Translations under genes and position numbers: made by a program
Shown: in pieces, positions 1-5,602 of the stretch
Layout of the letters: each line of letters starts with the position of its first letter
Position numbering within the stretch: position 1 is the first letter of the stretch
Assembly: GCA_002329325.1 (NCBI GenBank)
Contig: DCTX01000014.1
Location: 1-7,888, forward strand
DNA length: 7,888 bases
Direction: 5' to 3'
From: Anaerolineales bacterium UBA1429
Lineage (GTDB): Bacteria; Chloroflexota; Anaerolineae; UBA1429
The notes under the pieces: generated by a model
What the model was told of the DNA's origin: nothing
The model's database searches: none
What the model saw: the letters and a program-made list of their open reading frames with translations, nothing else

Positions 1-1
1 G

Positions 2-1357
2 GCGGGCGGTCACCCCGGCGTGGATGCCGCGCTGTTGCGCGAGGTGGCCAACCTGGTCGAGTGCCCCCTGCCGATTCTGGGCGCCTTTGACGAGGCCTAC
101 CTGCGTCTGCCCGATTCGGTGCTGCTGGCGGTGATGCGCAAGCACCAGCGCTACCTGCCCGTGGTGCGCGATGGCAAGCTCCTGCCCTGCTTCATCGCCG
201 TCGCCAACGGGGCCGAGCTGGATCAGGATGTGGTGCGCGATGGCAACCAAGAGGTGTTGCGGGCCCGCTATGCCGACGCCGCCTACTTTTACCAGGCGGA
301 TACCCGCGTCCCCCTGGACGAGTTCACGCCCAAGTTGGATACGCTGACCTTCCAGGAGCGGCTGGGCTCCGTGCTGGACAAGGTGCACCGCCTGGAGGCG
401 CTGACCCCCGCGCTGGCCGAGCTCCTGGGGCTGGACGAGGCCCAGCAGCAGGCCGCCCAACGGGCGGCAGCCCTCTGCAAGAGCGATCTGGCCACCCAGC
501 TCGTGGTGGAGCTCACCGCGCTGCAGGGGATCATGGGCGCCCACTATGCCCGCCTCTCCGGTGAGCCCGAGGCGGTGGCCCAGGCCATCGAGGAGCACTA
601 CTGGCCGCGCTATGCCGGCGACCGCCTGCCTCAGAGCGCCGTGGGGTTGGCCCTGGGCCTGGCCGATCGGTTGGATAGCCTGGTGGGCCTCTTTGCCGTG
701 GGCATGCGTCCCACGGGCGCGGCGGACCCGTGGGGCCTGCGGCGCGCGGCCCTGGGCATCCTGCAGGTGTTGGTGGAAAAGGGGCTCCCCTTCTCGCTCT
801 CGCAGGCGTTCGCCCTGGCGGCGGGCCAGATGCCCGTGCCCGTGGGGGCCGATACCCTGGGCGATCTGGAGGAGTTCATGCTGCGCCGGCTGGAGGGCTA
901 CCTGCGCGAGGCGGGGTATCGCTACGATGCCGTGGCGGCGGTGTTGGCGGCGCAAGCCGACGACCCTGCGGCGGCGCGCCGCGCCCTGGACGACCTGGCG
1001 CCCTGGATGGCCCGGGATGACTGGGAGACCCTGCTGGATAACTATGCCCGCTGCGTGCGCATCACCCGCAACCTGGAGGCCCGCTACACCATCCAGCCGG
1101 GGGCCCTGGTCGAACAGGCCAGTCGGGATCTGTACGTCGCCTATGTGCAGGCGGCGGAGCAGGTGGCCGCCAACCCGAACATCGTCGCGTTCATGCAGAC
1201 GCTGGAGGCCCTCAGCCCGGTGATCGCCCGTTTCTTTGAGGATGTGCTCGTCATGGCGGAGGACCTGCAGGTGCGCCAGAACCGCCTTGCGCTCTTGCAG
1301 GCCATCGGCGCGCTGGCGGAGGGTATCGTGGACCTGAGCCAGATGGAAGGATTCTAG
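2..1357 (+). CDS. glyS: Glycyl-tRNA synthetase beta subunit, C-terminal part (5' end outside window)
   Basis: This enzyme attaches glycine to tRNA-Gly in the cytoplasm; in the bacterial alpha/beta type the beta chain contributes tRNA recognition. The frame is open from base 2, so the gene begins upstream. The GTG at base 20 is internal, because the residues just before it (GGHPGV) continue the family alignment. About 451 of the usual ~690 residues are present. Family blocks visible in order are MRKHQRYLPV, GNQEVLRARYADA, the LGSVLDKVHRL and CKSDLATQLVVEL stretch of the HD-like domain, LQGIMGAHYA, EEHYWPR, and PTGAADPWGLRRAALG. A DALR-type anticodon-binding tail follows, ending in FFEDVLVMAEDLQVRQNRL and a DLSQ motif. 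It stops with TAG 15 bases before the next gene, in the same frame, so co-transcription is likely. Whether it is a separate beta chain or the C-terminal half of a fused alpha-beta protein cannot be seen here. Confidence 0.96.
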   Translation, partial: AGGHPGVDAALLREVANLVECPLPILGAFDEAYLRLPDSVLLAVMRKHQRYLPVVRDGKLLPCFIAVANGAELDQDVVRDGNQEVLRARYADAAYFYQADTRVPLDEFTPKLDTLTFQERLGSVLDKVHRLEALTPALAELLGLDEAQQQAAQRAAALCKSDLATQLVVELTALQGIMGAHYARLSGEPEAVAQAIEEHYWPRYAGDRLPQSAVGLALGLADRLDSLVGLFAVGMRPTGAADPWGLRRAALGILQVLVEKGLPFSLSQAFALAAGQMPVPVGADTLGDLEEFMLRRLEGYLREAGYRYDAVAAVLAAQADDPAAARRALDDLAPWMARDDWETLLDNYARCVRITRNLEARYTIQPGALVEQASRDLYVAYVQAAEQVAANPNIVAFMQTLEALSPVIARFFEDVLVMAEDLQVRQNRLALLQAIGALAEGIVDLSQMEGF

Positions 1358-1372
1358 AACGAAAGAGGCGCC

Positions 1373-1963
1373 ATGTTCACGGATTGGCTAAGGAAGGTCT
1401 TTCGCAAGGCGATCGAGGCGATTGCCGGTTTCTTTAACCGCCTGGGGGTGCACCCCAACGCCCTGACCATCTTTGGCTGCCTGCTGCAGGTGGGCGTGGG
1501 CGTGGTGCTGGCCACAGGCTCGTTGCGCCTGGGCGGCCTGCTCCTGGCCGCCACCTCGGTATTCGACGCCTTTGACGGCGCCCTGGCCCGCCAGCGCGGC
1601 CTGGTCTCCAAGTTCGGCGCCTTTTTGGATTCCAGCCTGGATCGCGTCTCCGAGGCGGGGGTGCTGCTGGGGCTGGCCTGGTTCTACATGGGGCAGCCCG
1701 GCCGCGTGGAGGAGATGCTCGTCTATGTGGCGCTGGTGGGCTCGCTGATGGTCAGCTATGCCAGGGCCCGGGCTGAGGGGCTGGGATTGACCTGCAAAGA
1801 AGGGCTGTTCACCCGCGTGGAGCGCACCCTGGCCCTCTTCATCGGGCTGGTGACGGGCTGGATCGTGCCCGCCCTCTGGATCCTGGCCGTGGGCAGCGTG
1901 CTCACGGCGGTGCACCGCATGGTGTCGGTCTATCTCAAGGTGCGGAACGAGCCGTTGGCCTAA
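1373..1963 (+). CDS. CDP-alcohol phosphatidyltransferase, phosphatidylinositol-phosphate-synthase-like
   Basis: This is an inner-membrane enzyme that transfers a phosphatidyl group from a CDP-lipid to an alcohol head group in phospholipid synthesis. The protein has 196 residues, normal for the family. It carries a complete CDP-OH-P signature: D65, D68, G69, A72, R73, G82, D86 and D90, spaced as D-x2-D-G-x2-A-R-x8-G-x3-D-x3-D. These residues bind the metals and the CDP moiety and supply the catalytic aspartate. Five or six hydrophobic segments cover about 31-64, 94-130 and 153-185. The stretch SYARARAEGLG (128-138), followed by G144-L145 and E150-R151, resembles actinobacterial PIP synthase and archaeal archaetidylinositol-phosphate synthase, so inositol phosphate is a plausible acceptor. 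Phosphatidylglycerophosphate synthase is the main alternative, and the substrate is inferred only. The ATG is preceded by AGAGG at 1364-1368. It probably shares a transcript with glyS. Confidence 0.9.
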   Translation: MFTDWLRKVFRKAIEAIAGFFNRLGVHPNALTIFGCLLQVGVGVVLATGSLRLGGLLLAATSVFDAFDGALARQRGLVSKFGAFLDSSLDRVSEAGVLLGLAWFYMGQPGRVEEMLVYVALVGSLMVSYARARAEGLGLTCKEGLFTRVERTLALFIGLVTGWIVPALWILAVGSVLTAVHRMVSVYLKVRNEPLA

Positions 1964-1967
1964 CGGC

Positions 1968-1995
1968 GCACGCCTTGCGGCCCAACTTGGCGTGC
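1968..1995 (+). other. Weak hairpin just after the phosphatidyltransferase stop
   Basis: GCACGCC (1968-1974) and GGCGTGC (1989-1995) form a perfect 7-bp stem beginning five bases after the TAA. The 14-base loop can itself pair TTG (1975-1977) with CAA (1983-1985). No T-run follows, so it is at best a weak or factor-dependent end for the glyS transcript. It overlaps the -35 element of the tRNA promoter. Confidence 0.35.
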
Positions 1996-2015
1996 AAGGG
2001 CGCCTATGGTAGAAT
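1987..2015 (+). promoter_or_regulatory. Probable sigma-70-type promoter of the tRNA-His gene
   Basis: A -35 element TTGGCG (1987-1992) and a -10 element TAGAAT (2010-2015) are separated by the ideal 17 bases. The predicted start of transcription, near 2021-2023, lies only about six bases before the mature tRNA 5' end. This fits a short leader removed by RNase P. Supported by position and spacing only. Confidence 0.6.
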
Positions 2016-2027
2016 CTCGCTTGCCAT

Positions 2028-2101
2028 GGTGGGCGTAGCCGAGTGGTCAAGGCATCTGGTTGTGGCCCAGAAGACCGTGGGTTCGAATCCCACCGCTCAC
2101 C
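2028..2101 (+). tRNA. tRNA-His, anticodon GTG
   Basis: The sequence folds as a complete cloverleaf. Acceptor arm 2029-2035 pairs with 2094-2100 over 7 bp, including one G-T. T8 and A9 follow, then a short D arm (GCC 2038-2040 with GGC 2051-2053). The anticodon stem TCTGG (2055-2059) pairs with CCAGA (2067-2071) around loop TTGTGGC, which places anticodon GTG at 2062-2064. A 5-base variable loop and a T arm GTGGG/CCCAC with loop TTCGAAT complete it. The discriminator is C73 (2101), and G at 2028 can pair with it as the G-1 base that is the identity mark of tRNA-His in bacteria. The 3' CCA is not encoded (CTCC follows), so a CCA-adding enzyme is required. It decodes CAC and CAU histidine codons. 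Flanked by its own promoter and terminator. Confidence 0.97.
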
Positions 2102-2106
2102 CTCCT

Positions 2107-2144
2107 GCCTCCCGAAACGTATGTTTCGGGAGGCGTTTTGTTTG
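2107..2144 (+). terminator. Intrinsic terminator of tRNA-His
   Basis: A perfect 12-bp stem, 2107-2118 with 2123-2134, closes a GTAT loop. GTTTTGTTTG follows at 2135-2144. It begins six bases after the tRNA discriminator base and insulates the tRNA unit from lacZ. The reverse complement lacks a comparable T-run, so it works in the + direction. Confidence 0.9.
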
Positions 2145-2167
2145 CGGGGACATGGGCGCCTCCCAGG

Positions 2168-2196
2168 TTGCCGCGCCGCCGGGTTGCGGCTACAAT
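2168..2196 (+). promoter_or_regulatory. Probable sigma-70-type promoter of lacZ
   Basis: TTGCCG (2168-2173) and TACAAT (2191-2196) are spaced by 17 bases, close to the consensus at both elements. Transcription would start near 2203, giving a leader of about 80 bases. An inverted repeat GCCGC (2170-2174) / GCGGC (2186-2190) overlaps the -35 element and the spacer. It could be an operator half-site pair, but it is short and GC-rich, so this is weak. Confidence 0.6.
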
Positions 2197-2203
2197 CGAG
2201 CTA

Positions 2204-2225
2204 GTTCTGCATCCCGCGCAAGAAC
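2204..2225 (+). promoter_or_regulatory. Hairpin at the 5' end of the lacZ leader
   Basis: GTTCTGC (2204-2210) pairs with GCAAGAAC (2218-2225) with one bulged A and a 7-base loop. It would sit at the very 5' end of the mRNA if transcription starts near 2203. It could protect the mRNA from decay or form a protein-binding operator (GTTCT/AGAAC repeats 12 bases apart). No function is proven. Confidence 0.35.
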
Positions 2226-2238
2226 GAGCCGGCGCGCC

Positions 2239-2246
2239 AAGGAGGT
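2239..2246 (+). promoter_or_regulatory. Upstream Shine-Dalgarno AAGGAGGT in the lacZ leader
   Basis: This is a perfect match to the anti-Shine-Dalgarno, seven bases before a GTG at 2254. That GTG is not in the lacZ frame. It may act as a ribosome standby site or drive a short overlapping frame that runs to 2628. It is separate from the ribosome site used for lacZ at 2273-2278. Confidence 0.4.
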
Positions 2247-2272
2247 CGCTCCGGTGACAAGCCATGCCAAGC

Positions 2273-2278
2273 AGGAGG
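2273..2278 (+). promoter_or_regulatory. Ribosome-binding site that fixes the lacZ start
   Basis: AGGAGG lies six bases before the ATG at 2285. An in-frame ATG at 2264 would put this motif inside the coding region and has no correctly spaced site of its own, since the upstream AAGGAGGT is about 17 bases away. The start at 2285 is therefore preferred. Confidence 0.8.
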
Positions 2279-2284
2279 AACGCC

Positions 2285-5200
2285 ATGAGTCTGGAGCGGT
2301 TGCCCGATTGGGAGAACCCCGAAGTCGTTGGCATCAACAAGGCCCTGGCCCACGCCACCGCCGTGCCCTATCCCAGCATCCCGCTGGCTCTGCAGGGCGA
2401 GCGCTACGCTTCGCCCTGGGTGCGTCTGCTCAACGGCGACTGGCAGTTCCACTGGGCGCCCAACCCGGGCGCCGCGCCCGAGGGCTTTCAGCAGGCCGAG
2501 TACGATGCCTCTGCCTGGGATACCGTCGCCGTGCCTGCCAACTGGCAGCTGCAGGGCTATGGCCATCCCCAATACACCAACGTCCAGTATCCCTTCCCGC
2601 CGGACGAGATGCCCCGCGTGCCCTTTGAGACCAACGAGGTAGGCAGCTATCGGGTGGCCTTCACCGTGCCCTCCGAGTGGCAGGGAAGGCGCATCTCGGT
2701 GGTGTTTGATGGTGTGGAATCGGCCTTTTACCTCTGGCTCAACGGTCAGTTCGTGGGCTATAGCCAGGATAGCCGTCTGCCCGCCGAGTTCGACCTGACC
2801 CCCTATCTGCAGCCGGGCGAGAACCTGCTGGCGGCTCGCGTCTATCGCTGGTCCGACGGCACCTACCTGGAGGACCAGGACCACTGGCGGCTGGCGGGCA
2901 TCTATCGCGATGTCTACCTCTGGGCCGCGCCCCGCCAGCACGTGCGGGATTTCGCCGTCCACACGCCCCTGAGCGCCGACTATCGCGATGGGGCGCTCCA
3001 GGTGCGGGCCTGGGTGGAGAACACCGACGACGCCCCTGCCGACCTTTCGCTCTCGGTGGCTCTGTATGACGGCCAAGGCCGCGCCCTGTTCGAGGCGCCC
3101 GTCGCCGAGGGGGCGACCCTGGCCGCCGGCGAGGAGCGCCCCTTTGAGTTCGAGCGGGTGATCGCGAACCCCCACAAGTGGAGCGCCGAGACGCCCTACC
3201 TCTATACTCTGGTGCTTGCTCTGCGCGACCCCGCCGGCGAGCTGATCGAGACCCAGAGTTGCCGGGTCGGCTTTCGCCAGGTGGAGCTGCGCGAGGGCAA
3301 GCTGTTCATCAACGGCGCGCCGGTGCTGCTCTTTGGCGTCAATCGCCACGATCACGATCCCGAGCACGGTAAGGCGGTCCCCCGCGAGGCGATGCTGGCC
3401 GACATCATCCTGATGAAGCAGCACAACCTGAACGCCGTGCGCACCTCCCACTATCCCAACAACCCCTACTGGCTCGATCTGTGCGATCAGTATGGGCTGT
3501 ATGTCATTGACGAAGCCAACCTGGAGTCCCACGGCGTGTGGGCCAAGCCCAGCAACGATCCCGTCTGGCGCACCGCCTTCCTGGAGCGGGCGATCCGCAT
3601 GGTGGAGCGCGACAAGAATCACCCCAGCGTGATCTGCTGGTCGCTGGGCAACGAGTCGGGTTATGGCCCCAACCATGAGGCGATGGCCGACTGGATCCAC
3701 GCCAACGAGCCCAGCCGCTTTGTGCACTATGAGTCGGCGGAGCGCGAGCCCTATGTGGACGTGGTCTCTACCATGTACCCCACCGTCGAGCGCATCATCG
3801 AGATGGCCACCGTGCCCGATGACCCGCGCCCTGTGATGATGTGCGAGTTTGCCCACGCCATGGGCAATAGCTGCGGCAACCTCAAAGAGTACGTGGATGC
3901 CATCCGCAACACCGAGCGGCTGATCGGCGGGTTCATCTGGGATTGGCAGGACCAGGGCCTGATCAAGGTGGACGAGAAGGGCCAGAGCTACTACTGCTAT
4001 GGCGGCGATTTCGGCGACGTGCCCAACGACGGCCCCTTCTGCTGCAACGGGCTGGTGGGGCCCGACCGCACCATCCACCCCGCCCTCATCGAGTACAAGT
4101 ACCTGGTGCAGCCGGTGGCGGTCGAGCCGCTGGATCTGGAAGCCGGCGAATTGCTGATCACCAACCGCTACGATTTCCTGAGCCTGGAAGGCCTCGAGAT
4201 CGCCTGGACCCTCTCCGAGGACGGCGTGGTGATCGATTCGGGCGCCGTGCCCAGCCTGGAGATCGGCCCCGGCGAGGCCCAACGGGTGACCCTGGACCTA
4301 ACCCAGCCCGAGCTGACCCCCGGCGCCGAGTACTGGCTGGGGCTCACCTTCACCCGGCGTGAGGCCGCCCCCTGGGCCGAGGCCGGGCACCTGGTGGCCT
4401 GGGAGCAGTTCCGCATGCCCTGGGAAGCCCCCGCCCCTGACCTGTGCTGCCAGGCCATGCCGTCTCTAGCGCTGCAAGAGGATGCCGCGCGGATCACGGT
4501 GACGGGCCAAGGCTGGAGCCTGGCCATTGACCGCGCTCTGGGCGAGATCGTCTCCTGGCAGGCCCACGGGCGCGACCTGCTGGCGCAAGGGCCGCGGCTG
4601 AACCTCTGGCGCGCCCCCACTGATAACGATATGGCCCGCGGCCGGAGTGACTCGATGGCCGTCCTGTGGCGCACCATGGGCCTGGATCGGCTGGTCCGCC
4701 TTGTGCGCCAGGTCTCGGCGGAGCAGGTGGCCGACCAGGAGGTGCAGGTCGAGGTGCGCTTTTTCACCAGCCCCCCCGGCACCACCTTTGGGCTGGCCTG
4801 CCGCCAGCGCTATACCATCTATGGCAGTGGCGACGTCGTCCTGGATACCTACATTGATCCGACCCTGCACATGGGCGTGTTGCCGCGGCTGGGGCTGCAG
4901 TTGCGTCTGGCCGCCGGGCTAGACGCCATGACCTGGTTCGGACGCGGCCCCCACGAGTCCTACGTGGATCGCAAGGCCAGCGCCCAGGTGGGCCGCTATG
5001 CCGGCTCGGTGGACGACCAGTATGTGCCCTATGTGGTGCCCCAGGAGAACGGCAACAAGACCGATGTGCGTTGGGTGGCCATCACCGACCCCGAGGGCGT
5101 GGGGCTGCTGGCCGTGGGCCAGCCCCTGCTGGAGGTCAGCGCCCATCACTACACCACCGAGAACCTGACGGCTGCCGAGCACACCAACGAGCTGGAATGG

Positions 5201-5386
5201 CAACCGGAGGTGACGCTCAATCTGGATTACGGGCAGAGCGGCCTGGGCGGCGCGAGTTGCGGCCCGGGCACCCGCCGCGAGTACCTGCTGCCGCTGGCGC
5301 CCACCGGCTTTGTCGTGCGGCTGCGGCCCCTGGGGGCAGGCGACGCGCCAGAGGTCCTGGCCCGCCAGGTTCTACAAGAGTCATAG
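2285..5386 (+). CDS. lacZ: Beta-galactosidase, LacZ type (glycoside hydrolase family 2)
   Basis: This enzyme hydrolyses terminal beta-D-galactosides such as lactose. The 1033-residue protein is close to E. coli LacZ (1024) and has no signal peptide, so it is probably cytoplasmic. Five parts are expected in order: sugar-binding jelly roll (~45-215, with YTNV and QDSRLPAEFDL), Ig-like domain, catalytic TIM barrel (~327-620), second Ig-like domain, and the C-terminal small chain (~745-1020, with NLWRAPTDND). The acid/base is E457 in GNESGYG and the nucleophile is E521 in CEFAHAMGNS. Magnesium ligands E414 and H416 lie in DEANLESHG. Substrate-pocket motifs STMYPT, FIWDWQDQ and FCCNGLV are kept. 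The C-terminal active-site loop reads GLGGASCGP and lacks the tryptophan at E. coli W999, as in other LacZ subgroups. It is a single-gene unit with its own promoter; no lac repressor or permease gene is visible nearby. Fucosidase or glucuronidase activity is unlikely given the LacZ-specific pocket. Confidence 0.97.
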   Translation: MSLERLPDWENPEVVGINKALAHATAVPYPSIPLALQGERYASPWVRLLNGDWQFHWAPNPGAAPEGFQQAEYDASAWDTVAVPANWQLQGYGHPQYTNVQYPFPPDEMPRVPFETNEVGSYRVAFTVPSEWQGRRISVVFDGVESAFYLWLNGQFVGYSQDSRLPAEFDLTPYLQPGENLLAARVYRWSDGTYLEDQDHWRLAGIYRDVYLWAAPRQHVRDFAVHTPLSADYRDGALQVRAWVENTDDAPADLSLSVALYDGQGRALFEAPVAEGATLAAGEERPFEFERVIANPHKWSAETPYLYTLVLALRDPAGELIETQSCRVGFRQVELREGKLFINGAPVLLFGVNRHDHDPEHGKAVPREAMLADIILMKQHNLNAVRTSHYPNNPYWLDLCDQYGLYVIDEANLESHGVWAKPSNDPVWRTAFLERAIRMVERDKNHPSVICWSLGNESGYGPNHEAMADWIHANEPSRFVHYESAEREPYVDVVSTMYPTVERIIEMATVPDDPRPVMMCEFAHAMGNSCGNLKEYVDAIRNTERLIGGFIWDWQDQGLIKVDEKGQSYYCYGGDFGDVPNDGPFCCNGLVGPDRTIHPALIEYKYLVQPVAVEPLDLEAGELLITNRYDFLSLEGLEIAWTLSEDGVVIDSGAVPSLEIGPGEAQRVTLDLTQPELTPGAEYWLGLTFTRREAAPWAEAGHLVAWEQFRMPWEAPAPDLCCQAMPSLALQEDAARITVTGQGWSLAIDRALGEIVSWQAHGRDLLAQGPRLNLWRAPTDNDMARGRSDSMAVLWRTMGLDRLVRLVRQVSAEQVADQEVQVEVRFFTSPPGTTFGLACRQRYTIYGSGDVVLDTYIDPTLHMGVLPRLGLQLRLAAGLDAMTWFGRGPHESYVDRKASAQVGRYAGSVDDQYVPYVVPQENGNKTDVRWVAITDPEGVGLLAVGQPLLEVSAHHYTTENLTAAEHTNELEWQPEVTLNLDYGQSGLGGASCGPGTRREYLLPLAPTGFVVRLRPLGAGDAPEVLARQVLQES

Positions 5387-5452
5387 CCTCCATGAGAGCG
5401 AGGGGGGCTCGTCGCGCAGGGCAACAGCCCCTGATTTCGACCTTCTCGCCGC

Positions 5453-5482
5453 CCCACTCTCCCGTATCCACGGGAGAGTGGG
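5453..5482. repeat. Perfect 13-bp inverted repeat after lacZ
   Basis: Bases 5453-5465 pair perfectly with 5470-5482 around an ATCC loop. With one bulged base the stem can extend by about five pairs (5447-5451 with 5483-5487). It starts 67 bases after the lacZ stop and no T-run follows on either strand. It may be a U-less terminator, an mRNA 3'-end stabiliser, or a copy of a dispersed intergenic palindrome. The CTCTCCC/GGGAGAG core is typical of intergenic palindromes in GC-rich genomes, but I cannot count copies from this window. Confidence 0.75.
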
Positions 5483-5490
5483 CGGTGGAA

Positions 5491-5561
5491 CGCCGGTCGC
5501 CCGGCGCCGGGGTCGACAGGACCGGCGCGAGACAGGCCCCTGGGAGAGCGGGGCTGCAGCC
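5491..5561. repeat. Cluster of further inverted repeats before tilS
   Basis: CGCCGGTC (5491-5498) pairs with GACCGGCG (5520-5527), enclosing a perfect 12-base palindrome CCCGGCGCCGGG (5500-5511). GCCCC (5536-5540) pairs with GGGGC (5550-5554), exposing TGGGAGAGC in the loop. GGCTGCAGCC (5552-5561) is another perfect palindrome. Together with the 13-bp stem at 5453-5482 they fill most of the lacZ-tilS spacer. I see no clear -35/-10 pair in the spacer, so the promoter for tilS is unidentified. Confidence 0.55.
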
Positions 5562-5602
5562 GGGCTCTTGTGTGCATCAGAACGGCGCCTTGGAGCAGGC
5601 CC

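Noticed and set aside
546..1223. A 225-codon Arg/Trp/Pro-rich frame inside glyS
   Set aside because: It is an out-of-frame reading of glyS with a composition typical of GC-rich shadow frames.
20..1357. GTG at 20 as the true start of a short glyS
   Set aside because: The residues before it continue the family sequence in frame and the protein would lack the N-terminal third. The gene is simply cut by the window edge.
2077..2101. An integrative-element attachment site at the 3' end of tRNA-His
   Set aside because: No second copy of the tRNA 3' end is found in the window and no integrase gene is nearby.
1975..2628. An open frame running through the tRNA-His gene into lacZ
   Set aside because: It crosses a clear tRNA and an intrinsic terminator, so it cannot be one translated unit. 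Only the part after GTG 2254 is kept, as a regulatory question.
2201..4282. A 693-codon open frame on the minus strand opposite lacZ
   Set aside because: It mirrors the third-position GC pattern of lacZ, has no recognisable family and low-complexity composition (rich in Gly, His, Val, Leu). The sense strand carries an unmistakable GH2 enzyme.
5570..5602. GTG at 5570 as the tilS start
   Set aside because: No convincing Shine-Dalgarno precedes it and the added residues do not resemble TilS N-termini. The ATG at 5603 with GGAG seven bases upstream is better.
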